From: an uncultured Actinomycetes bacterium
GTDB lineage: Bacteria; Actinomycetota; Acidimicrobiia; Acidimicrobiales; Microtrichaceae
Assembly (NCBI GenBank): GCA_903930035.1
Contig: CAIYXG010000172.1
Coordinates: 1 to 14,471 of the forward strand
Reading direction: 5' to 3'
Length of the DNA stretch: 14,471 nt
A model generated the notes under the pieces. The model was not told where the DNA came from, made no database searches, and saw nothing but the letters and a program-made list of their open reading frames with translations. Numbering within the stretch: position 1 is the first letter of the stretch; each line of letters opens with the position of its first letter. A program made the translations under genes and the position numbers. Of this stretch, positions 6,465-12,567 are shown in pieces.

Positions 6465-7106
6465 GTGGCCGACCTGTTCCGGTTCGAGCACGTCAGCCTG
6501 GTCGACGTGGGGACGACGGTGCTCGACGACGTCGACGTGGCGGTCCCGGCCGACGGCATCACGGTGGTGAGCGGACCCTCGGGCTCGGGGAAGTCCACCC
6601 TCCTGCGCATGTGCAACCGGCTCGTCGTGCCGACCTCTGGCCGTGTGCTGCTGAGGGGGAAGTCGCTCGACGAGATGGACCCCGTCGAACTGCGCCGCCA
6701 GGTCGGCATGGTGTTCCAGAGGCCGACGGTCTTCGACGGGACCTGCCACGACAACCTGCGTGCCGCGTGTGCCCGGCACCAGACGCTGCCGACCGCGGCT
6801 GCCGAGGCCATGCTGTCCCGCGTGGGTCTGGACCCTGGTCTGCTCGACCGCGACGCCAGGGTGCTGTCCGGGGGCGAGGCGCAACGCCTCTGCCTGGCCC
6901 GGACCCTGACGACCGGTTGTCGCGTCCTGCTGGCCGACGAGCCCACCTCGGCGCTCGACCACCAGGCGACCGCAGTGCTGGAAGCGCTGGCGCGCGACCT
7001 GGCCGACGGCGGCATGCCGGTGCTGTGGGTCACCCACGACCGGTCCCAGGCCGACCGACTGGCCGACCACCGCCTCGTCGTCGAGAACGGGAGGGTCCGT
7101 GACTGA
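6465..7106 (+). CDS. fetA: ABC transporter ATPase, FetA/YbbL type
   Basis: The 213-residue nucleotide-binding subunit has all ABC motifs: Walker A GPSGSGKST (37-45), Q-loop with Gln85 in MVFQRPTVF, signature LSGGEAQR (134-141), Walker B VLLADEP (154-160) and the switch His191 in VTHD. The length and the partner gene match E. coli FetA/FetB (YbbL/YbbM), proposed to export iron and help resist oxidative stress. The energised substrate here is inferred from the family only. The start is uncertain: GTG 6465 gives a normal ABC N-terminus (MADLFRFEHVSL) and fits the local leaderless pattern, while GTG 6432 has a GGGGGAG four bases upstream and would add 11 residues. The stop overlaps the fetB start by 8 bases, so the pair is translationally coupled. 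Codons ending in T are commoner here than in the neighbouring genes. Confidence 0.88.
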   Translation: MADLFRFEHVSLVDVGTTVLDDVDVAVPADGITVVSGPSGSGKSTLLRMCNRLVVPTSGRVLLRGKSLDEMDPVELRRQVGMVFQRPTVFDGTCHDNLRAACARHQTLPTAAAEAMLSRVGLDPGLLDRDARVLSGGEAQRLCLARTLTTGCRVLLADEPTSALDHQATAVLEALARDLADGGMPVLWVTHDRSQADRLADHRLVVENGRVRD

Positions 7107-7938
7107 GCTGCCGGCCATGACGACCGCGATCCTCGGAGCGGCCGGCACCGTGAGCCCGAGGTGGTGGTCGCTGGCCGCCGCGCTGAGCCTGGTGGGCGTC
7201 GCAGTCGCGCTGTCGACGGTCCAGCGCCTCGGGCTCACGCGCGACCTGCTCGTCGCAGCGGTGCGGGCCGGGGCCCAGCTGGCGCTGATCGGTGTCGCGC
7301 TCGAGATGGTGCTGCGACCCGGTCGGCCGCTCTGGCTGGGCTGGCTCTGGGTCGCCGTCATGGTCGTCTTTGCTGCGTGGACGAACTCCCGTCGTGCGCC
7401 AGAGGTACCGGGCGCGTTCGTCCTGGGGGCTGCCGCCTACACCGCGTCGCTGGCCGTGTCGCTCGGCGTGCTGTTCGGCTTCCGGATCTTCCCGCTCGAG
7501 GCCCGCACGCTCATCCCGCTGTCCGGGATGGTCGTCGGCAACTCGCTGGCGGCGACCGTGCTCGTCGGCCGTCGGGTCGTTGCCGAGCTGCGTGACCGTC
7601 GGGACGAGGTCGAGGCGCGTCTTGCGCTGGGCATGACGTCGGCGGAGGCGGCGCACCCGTTCCTGCGCAACGCGGTCCGTACGGCTCTCGTCCCGCAGGT
7701 CGAGACGACGAAGGCGGTGGGCATCGTCTTCCTGCCCGGCGCCATGGTCGGCCTGATCCTGGCCGGTGCCGACCCCGCCGACGCCGTGCGGGTCCAGGTG
7801 GCGGTGATGTACCTCATCCTGGGAGCGGTCTCGACGACCACCGCCGTCATGGCCGTCGGGCTCACCCGCCGTCTGTTCACGCCGGACCACCGGCTGGTGA
7901 GGCTCCCGGCCCCCGACGACCCGACGTCGTCCCGCTGA
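7099..7938 (+). CDS. fetB: ABC transporter permease, FetB/UPF0014 type
   Basis: The 279-residue membrane protein has about seven hydrophobic segments (roughly residues 22-42, 51-72, 76-94, 105-127, 135-157, 205-225 and 232-256). It carries the family hallmarks IPLSGMVVGNS (139-149) and LPGAMVGLILAGADP (212-226), matching the UPF0014 family of E. coli FetB (YbbM). With FetA it would form an exporter in the cytoplasmic membrane, probably for iron or another metal; substrate identity is inference. The start is GTG 7099 because a strong GGGAGGG lies three bases upstream and the overlap with fetA is typical of coupling; ATG 7117 is the alternative. The charged loop at 158-175 (RRVVAELRDRRDEVEARL) probably faces the cytoplasm and may contact the ATPase. 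The C-terminal tail is polar. Confidence 0.9.
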   Translation: MTELPAMTTAILGAAGTVSPRWWSLAAALSLVGVAVALSTVQRLGLTRDLLVAAVRAGAQLALIGVALEMVLRPGRPLWLGWLWVAVMVVFAAWTNSRRAPEVPGAFVLGAAAYTASLAVSLGVLFGFRIFPLEARTLIPLSGMVVGNSLAATVLVGRRVVAELRDRRDEVEARLALGMTSAEAAHPFLRNAVRTALVPQVETTKAVGIVFLPGAMVGLILAGADPADAVRVQVAVMYLILGAVSTTTAVMAVGLTRRLFTPDHRLVRLPAPDDPTSSR

Positions 7939-7942
7939 GCCG

Positions 7943-7962
7943 GCCGCACACGAGGGTGCGGC
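7943..7962 (+). terminator. Weak hairpin after fetB
   Basis: GCCGCAC (7943-7949) and GTGCGGC (7956-7962) make a perfect 7-bp stem with a 6-base loop, four bases after the fetB stop. No T-run follows. It could end the fetAB transcript before the SDR promoter, or be only a processing stop. Confidence 0.45.
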
Positions 7963-7984
7963 AGGGGCGCGGGCGGGGGAGTGG

Positions 7985-7990
7985 GAGACT
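7985..7990 (+). promoter_or_regulatory. Candidate -10 of a leaderless SDR transcript
   Basis: GAGACT lies exactly six bases before the ATG at 7997. The GGGAG at 7983-7987 could act as a Shine-Dalgarno sequence nine bases away, so the leaderless reading is not certain. Confidence 0.35.
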
Positions 7991-7996
7991 GCGCAG

Positions 7997-8911
7997 ATGA
8001 CCGACGCGTACCCGGGTCTTCCCGCTCCGCCGCCCGAGGGGTCGTCGCCCCTGCCGGCCGGCACCTACGACGGCCAGACGGTCCTGGTGACCGGCTCCGG
8101 CACCGGGCTCGGCAAGGCCATTGCCACAGAGTTCGCCCGGCTGGGCGCCCAGGTGGTGGTCGCCAGCCGCGGTGAGGACCACCGCGCCGCCGGCGTCGCT
8201 GCGTGCGAGGCGGCCGGCGGGCGCGCCGTGGGCGTGCCGCTCGACGTGCGCGACCCCGAGTCGGTCGTGGCCGCGTTCGACGCGGCGGCCGGCGCCTTCG
8301 GCCCGGTCGGTGTGTGCGTCAACAACGCGGCGGGCAACTTCCCCGTCCCGGCCGAGGACCTGTCGCCCGGCGGCTGGCGGGCCGTCACCAGCATCGTCGC
8401 CGACGGCACGTTCTTCATGAGCCGCGAGTTCGCCCGCCGGGCGCTGGCCGACGGCCGCCCCGGCAGCATCCTCAACGTCGGCGCGTCGTACGCCTGGACC
8501 GGCGGACCCGGCTTCGCCCACTCGTCGGCCGCCAAGGCTGCGGTCAAGAACCTGACCGAGACGCTGGCGGTGGAGTGGGGACCGTCGGGCATCCGGGTCA
8601 ACGGCCTGGTGCCCGGGCTGGTGCCCCACGCCGACGAGGCCGAGCACATCGTCGGGGCCGACGGCGTGCCCGACCGCGGCTCGACCGAGGACCGCCGCAA
8701 CCCCGGCTACCGGCTCGGCCTGCCCCGCGAGCTGGGCTGGGCGGCGGTGTTCCTCTGCTCGCCCTGGGCGTCGTTCGTCAACGGCCACACGTTCGTCGTC
8801 GACGGCGCCAACTGGCAGCGCCGGGCGATGCTGCAGCCCGAGTTCACCCCGATCCGCGCCCAGCTGGGCCGGCCCCCGTTCGGCACCCCGGAAGAAGAAG
8901 GAGCCTCCTGA
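7997..8911 (+). CDS. SDR oxidoreductase, 2,4-dienoyl-CoA reductase-like
   Basis: This is a 304-residue classical-fold SDR. The nucleotide loop TGSGTGLG (32-39) and Arg58 after the second strand suggest NADP(H). NNAAGNF (109-115) is a hallmark of the peroxisomal/bacterial 2,4-dienoyl-CoA reductase branch. The usual YxxxK is absent: Lys180 is kept, but the Tyr position is Ser176 (sequence HSSAAK), as in that same branch, where Tyr is also missing. It would reduce a 2,4-dienoyl-CoA during oxidation of unsaturated fatty acids; other acyl-CoA reductions are possible. The N-terminal 25 residues are Pro-rich and have no clear role. The gene overlaps the crotonase gene by one base (TGATG), so the two are co-translated and probably act on the same substrate pool. 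Confidence 0.83.
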   Translation: MTDAYPGLPAPPPEGSSPLPAGTYDGQTVLVTGSGTGLGKAIATEFARLGAQVVVASRGEDHRAAGVAACEAAGGRAVGVPLDVRDPESVVAAFDAAAGAFGPVGVCVNNAAGNFPVPAEDLSPGGWRAVTSIVADGTFFMSREFARRALADGRPGSILNVGASYAWTGGPGFAHSSAAKAAVKNLTETLAVEWGPSGIRVNGLVPGLVPHADEAEHIVGADGVPDRGSTEDRRNPGYRLGLPRELGWAAVFLCSPWASFVNGHTFVVDGANWQRRAMLQPEFTPIRAQLGRPPFGTPEEEGAS

Positions 8912-9720
8912 TGCCCACCGACGAGCGCTACATCGACGTCGAGGTCAGCGACCACGTCGCCACACTCACCCTGAACCGGCCCGACAAGCTCAACGCCTGG
9001 TCCTGGGAGTCGGCCCGGCAGCTGGCCGGGATCGCCGACGAGCTCCGGTTCGACGACGACGTGCGCGTGGTGGTCCTCCAGGCCAACGGCCGGGCGTTCT
9101 GCGCCGGGGTCGACCTGGGCATGCCCGAGGACCGGATCACCGGCCGCTCGCCCGCCGAGAAGGTCCGGAACTACTACGAGAAGTTCCGCTGGGTGCACGA
9201 GCGGTTCCACGTGTTCTCCAACCTGCCGCAGCCGATCGTGGTCGCCGTCCACGGCTACTGCCTGGGCGCCGGGCTGGAGATCGCCATGATGGGCGACATC
9301 CGGCTGTGCGCCGACGACGCCAAGTTCGCCCTCCCGGAGACCAGCATCGGCGTGGGGCTCGACGCCGGCGCCGACCTCCGCCTGGTGACCGAGATCGGTG
9401 CGGGCTGGACCAAGCTGCTCGCCATGACGGGCCGGCGGATCGACGCCGAGACCGCGCAGCGCATCGGCATCGTCCAGGAGGTCCACCCCGTCGACGAGCT
9501 GCGGGACAAGGCCCGTGCGATGGCGCTGGAGATCGCGGGCAACGCCCCGCTCGGCGTGCAGATCGTGAAGCGCACCGTGAACTTCCGGGCCGAGCAGGGG
9601 CTCGCCGAGGCGCTCCGGTTCGAGGCGGCGTCGTGCGCCGTCGCGTTCGTGTCCGAGGACATGCCCGAGGGCTACCGGGCCAAGGCCGAGAAGCGTCCCC
9701 CGGAGTTCAAGGGGTACTGA
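8911..9720 (+). CDS. Enoyl-CoA hydratase/isomerase (crotonase), possibly dienoyl-CoA isomerase
   Basis: This is a 269-residue crotonase. It shows NRPDKLNAWS, the first oxyanion-hole segment GRAFCAGVDL (60-69) and the second, GYCLGAGLEIAMMGD (115-129). Glu123 and Glu143 are 20 residues apart, as are the hydratase residues Glu144 and Glu164 of rat crotonase. In addition, Asp151, eight residues after Glu143, falls where dienoyl-CoA isomerase (ECH1) has its catalytic Asp204, and the usual GAGGTQRL is replaced by DAGADLRL. It may therefore shift double bonds rather than, or as well as, add water. ATG 8911 overlaps the SDR stop and has AAGGAG at proper spacing. With the SDR it forms a two-gene operon for unsaturated acyl-CoA oxidation. 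Confidence 0.87.
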   Translation: MPTDERYIDVEVSDHVATLTLNRPDKLNAWSWESARQLAGIADELRFDDDVRVVVLQANGRAFCAGVDLGMPEDRITGRSPAEKVRNYYEKFRWVHERFHVFSNLPQPIVVAVHGYCLGAGLEIAMMGDIRLCADDAKFALPETSIGVGLDAGADLRLVTEIGAGWTKLLAMTGRRIDAETAQRIGIVQEVHPVDELRDKARAMALEIAGNAPLGVQIVKRTVNFRAEQGLAEALRFEAASCAVAFVSEDMPEGYRAKAEKRPPEFKGY

Positions 9721-9732
9721 GCCCTGCCGGTG

Positions 9733-9745
9733 CCGGGCGTCCCGG
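9733..9745. terminator. Small hairpin between convergent crotonase and argJ genes
   Basis: CCGGG (9733-9737) and CCCGG (9741-9745) pair across CGT in the 25-base gap between the two stop codons. The stem is short and no T-run exists, so it is a weak candidate for a shared terminator. Confidence 0.25.
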
Positions 9746-10930
9746 TCAGGTGGTGTAGTCGGCGTTGATCCGGACGTACCCGTCCGACAGGTCGCAGCCG
9801 TAGACGGTCCACGAGGCGTCGCCGACCGCGAGGTCCACGCCGATCTCCACCTCGTCGCCCTGCAGGTACTGCTCGAGCGCGGCGAGCCCGTCCTCGCCGG
9901 GCCGGGCCGGGTAGGTCTCGGCGCCGCCGAACCGGATGACCACGGCGTCCTGGTCGATGTCGGTGTCGTCGGCGCACTTGCCGACCGCCATCGCGACGCG
10001 GCCCCAGTTGGGGTCGGCGCCGTGGACGGCGGTCTTCACCAGCGGCGAGTTGAGCACGGACTTGGCCACCCGGCGGGCCTGGTCGTCGTCGCGCGCCCCG
10101 GTGACGGTGACGGTCAGCAGCTTGGTGGCGCCCTCGCCGTCGCGGGCCAGCTGGCGGGTCAGGTCCAGGCACACCTGCAGCAGCGCCGCCTCGAGGTGGA
10201 CGGGGTCCACGGCCCCGGCCAGCCCGTTGGCCAGCACCACGGCGGTGTCGGAGGTGGACGTGTCCGAGTCGACCGACAACGAGTTGAACGTCCGGGCCAC
10301 GACCCGGCGGAACACGGCGTCGAGCTGCTCGGCCGGCACGGCGGCGTCGGTCGTGAGGAACGCCAGCATGGTCGCCATGTCGGGCTCGATCATCCCGACG
10401 CCCTTGGCCACGCCCACCACCCGGGCGGTGCCGCCCGCGGCGGGGAGCTCGGCGACCGCCACCTTGGGGTGGGTGTCGGTGGTCATGATGGCCCGGGCCA
10501 CGGCGAGGGCGTCGGTGCCGTCGGCGGCGGGTGCTGCGGCGAAGTACGCGCGCACCCGGTCCATGGGGTAGGGGCGGCCGATGACCCCGGTCGAGGCCAC
10601 CAGCAGGTCGTCGGCGGCACAGCCGAGCGCCCCGGCGGCCAGGGACGCCAGCTCGTCGGCGTCTTCGAGCCCCTGCGGGCCGTTGGCCACGTTGGCGTTC
10701 TTGGAGACCACCACGAACCCGCGGAGCGCGCCGCCGGCGACGGCCCGCCGGGACACCTCGACGCTGGGTCCGGCGAACCGGCTGCGGGTGAACACCGCGG
10801 CCGCGGTGCACGGGACCTCGGCGACGAGCAGGCAGAGGTCGTCGGTGCCGTCCTTGATCCCGACGTTGCCGACGTGGGCGGCAAACCCCGGGGGCAGCGG
10901 GACGGGGCCGTCGGGCACGGGCGCAGGCAT
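9746..10930 (-). CDS. argJ: ArgJ, glutamate N-acetyltransferase/ornithine acetyltransferase
   Basis: This 394-residue protein is of normal ArgJ length. It transfers the acetyl group from N-acetylornithine to glutamate, recycling acetyl in arginine biosynthesis; many members also use acetyl-CoA. Key marks are the oxyanion-hole STGVIG (113-118), the motif KGVGMIEPDMATML with the self-cleavage site Ala186/Thr187 (Thr187 becoming the N-terminal nucleophile of the beta chain), TFNSLSVDSDTSTSDT, PNWGR and the family C-terminus YVRINADYTT. ATG 10930 is chosen over GTG 10975 because the extra residues are not family-like and the family N-terminus begins near PLPPGF. No other arg gene is in the window; neighbours on both sides are catabolic. 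It diverges from the amidase gene across 86 bases. Confidence 0.96.
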   Translation of the reverse strand: MPAPVPDGPVPLPPGFAAHVGNVGIKDGTDDLCLLVAEVPCTAAAVFTRSRFAGPSVEVSRRAVAGGALRGFVVVSKNANVANGPQGLEDADELASLAAGALGCAADDLLVASTGVIGRPYPMDRVRAYFAAAPAADGTDALAVARAIMTTDTHPKVAVAELPAAGGTARVVGVAKGVGMIEPDMATMLAFLTTDAAVPAEQLDAVFRRVVARTFNSLSVDSDTSTSDTAVVLANGLAGAVDPVHLEAALLQVCLDLTRQLARDGEGATKLLTVTVTGARDDDQARRVAKSVLNSPLVKTAVHGADPNWGRVAMAVGKCADDTDIDQDAVVIRFGGAETYPARPGEDGLAALEQYLQGDEVEIGVDLAVGDASWTVYGCDLSDGYVRINADYTT

Positions 10931-10936
10931 GCCCGG

Positions 10937-10942
10937 ATTCTG
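10937..10942 (-). promoter_or_regulatory. Candidate -10 of a leaderless argJ transcript
   Basis: Read on the minus strand, CAGAAT ends six bases before the ATG at 10930. The spacer CCGGGC contains no Shine-Dalgarno sequence, which favours leaderless translation. Confidence 0.5.
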
Positions 10943-11003
10943 GCAGACCGGCCTGCGCCCGCCGGGCCTCGTCACGGCCCTTCCGTGCCCGGGGTGCCGC
11001 CAC

Positions 11004-11009
11004 TAGCGT
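11004..11009 (+). promoter_or_regulatory. -10 of a leaderless amidase transcript
   Basis: TAGCGT fits the actinobacterial TANNNT consensus and ends seven bases before the ATG at 11017. The spacer CGGCGCC has no Shine-Dalgarno sequence. This is the clearest leaderless signal in the window. Confidence 0.6.
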
Positions 11010-11016
11010 CGGCGCC

Positions 11017-12432
11017 ATGACCGACGTGCCCTACGCCTCCGCCCTCGACGCCGCCGACGCGGTCCGCCGCAGGGAGGTGAGCCCGAGCGAGCTGATGGAC
11101 CACTACCTGGCCGAGGTCGACCGGGTGAACCCGGTGCTGAACGCCTTTGCGCTCCGCGACGACGACCGGGCCCGGGAGCTGGCCGCCGCCGCGACCGACC
11201 TGGTGGCGAGCACCCCGGCCGAGGACCTGCCGCCGTTCCACGGGGTGCCGATGCCGATCAAGGACCTGGACGACGTGGCGGGCTGGCCGACCACGTTCGG
11301 GTCGCGGGGCACGCCCACCGCCCCGGCCGACGCCGACGTCCCCGAGGTGGCGCGCCTGCGCGCCGCCGGCTTCGTGTTCATGGGCAAGACCACGACGCCC
11401 GAGTTCGGCACGGTCTCCATGACCGAGTCCGAGCGGCTGGGCATCACGCGCAACCCGTGGAACACCGAGCACACGCCGGGCGGCTCGTCGGGCGGCTCTG
11501 GCGCCGCCGTCGCGTCGGGCATGGCCCCCATCGCCCACGCGTCGGACGGCGGCGGCTCCATCCGCATCCCGGCGTCGTGCAACGGCCTGGTCGGCCTGAA
11601 GGCCAGCCGCAACCGCATCACGGGGCTCGTCGAGTCGGTGTTCGGGGCGTCGACCGTGGGGGTCGAGACCTGGACGGTCGCCGACACCGCGGCGGCCCTC
11701 GACGTGCTCGGCGTGTTCGACACCGGCTCGTGGAACCTGGCCCCGCCGCCGGCGCGGCCCTACGCCCAGGAGGTCGGCGCCGACCCGGGCCGTCTGCGGA
11801 TCCTGGTCACCTCCGAGAACGCGCTCGGCGTGCCGGTCGACCCCGCGTGCGTCGACGCGGTCGACCAGACCGCCCGGCTGCTCGAGTCGCTCGGCCACGA
11901 GGTCCTGACCGACGGCCTCGTCTACCCCGACGCCGGCCGGTTCCTGGAGGGGTTCCTGTCGGCGTGGACCACGCTGTCGGCCGGCGTCCCTGTCGTCGAC
12001 GAGTCGGCGCTCGAGCCTCACAACCGCGCCAACCGCGCGCAGGCCCGCACCCTCGACGCCATGTCGATGGTCGAGGCCGTGCAGATGCTCCAGCTGCTGT
12101 CGCGGCACTTCGTCGAGCAGTTCGGCGCCGCCTTCGACGTGCTCGTGACGCCCACGATGGCCGTCGAGCCCCCGAAGGTCGGGACGATCTGGGAGGGCAT
12201 GGACCAGGACCCGAACGCACCGCTGTTCAACTGCACGCCCATGGCCGCCTACACGGCGATGTTCAACGTGACGGGCCAGCCCGCGATCTCGCTGCCGCTG
12301 CACATGTCGGCGTCCGGCCTGCCCGTGGGGGTGCAGTTCGCCGCCGGCGCCTGGCAGGAGGACCTGCTGCTCCGGCTGGCCAGCCAGGTCGAGGAGGCGG
12401 CCCCCTGGGTCGCCCGCCGCCCGAGCGTCTAG
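11017..12432 (+). CDS. Amidase signature family hydrolase
   Basis: The 471-residue amidase-signature enzyme has its Ser-cisSer-Lys triad intact: Lys82 in PMPIKDLDD, Ser157 in PGGSSGGSGAA and the nucleophile Ser181 in DGGGSIRIPAS, with the same 24-residue gap between the two serines as in FAAH. It would hydrolyse a carboxamide, in the cytoplasm since no signal peptide is seen. The family covers fatty amides, aryl amides, 6-aminohexanoate cyclic dimer and GatA; the substrate cannot be deduced. GatA is unlikely because no gatB or gatC is nearby. The N-terminal helix SALDAADAVRRREVSPSELMDHYLAEVDRVN is typical. It is a single-gene unit diverging from argJ and apparently leaderless. Confidence 0.92.
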   Translation: MTDVPYASALDAADAVRRREVSPSELMDHYLAEVDRVNPVLNAFALRDDDRARELAAAATDLVASTPAEDLPPFHGVPMPIKDLDDVAGWPTTFGSRGTPTAPADADVPEVARLRAAGFVFMGKTTTPEFGTVSMTESERLGITRNPWNTEHTPGGSSGGSGAAVASGMAPIAHASDGGGSIRIPASCNGLVGLKASRNRITGLVESVFGASTVGVETWTVADTAAALDVLGVFDTGSWNLAPPPARPYAQEVGADPGRLRILVTSENALGVPVDPACVDAVDQTARLLESLGHEVLTDGLVYPDAGRFLEGFLSAWTTLSAGVPVVDESALEPHNRANRAQARTLDAMSMVEAVQMLQLLSRHFVEQFGAAFDVLVTPTMAVEPPKVGTIWEGMDQDPNAPLFNCTPMAAYTAMFNVTGQPAISLPLHMSASGLPVGVQFAAGAWQEDLLLRLASQVEEAAPWVARRPSV

Positions 12433-12456
12433 CACGACGCACCGCCGGACCTCGTT

Positions 12457-12473
12457 GCGGGAGCCACTCCCGC
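12457..12473 (+). terminator. Hairpin after the amidase gene
   Basis: GCGGGAG (12457-12463) and CTCCCGC (12467-12473) form a perfect 7-bp stem with a 3-base loop, 24 bases after the amidase stop. No T-run follows. The rest of 12433-12567 holds no gene. TAGAAC at 12513-12518 might be a -10 for the next gene, but no convincing -35 is present. Confidence 0.5.
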
Positions 12474-12567
12474 GCGAAGGGTGTTCGTTCGGACGGTGTC
12501 GGTGGTCGCGACTAGAACAGGGCCACGCTGGCGCTGGGGGCTGCTGGCTGGAGAGGGAGCAGGTCAG

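Noticed and set aside
5595..7361. 588-codon minus-strand open frame across SnoaL-like gene and fetAB
   Set aside because: It overlaps several well-supported genes and reads as low-complexity Arg/Ser/Pro sequence.
10973..10987. CACGG/CCGTG 5-bp dyad between argJ and amidase, considered as an operator
   Set aside because: Too short in GC-rich DNA to be meaningful and not like an ArgR box.
12488..12518. TTCGGA and TAGAAC as -35/-10 for the PKD lipoprotein
   Set aside because: The 19-base spacing is long and both hexamers match poorly; mentioned only as a possibility.
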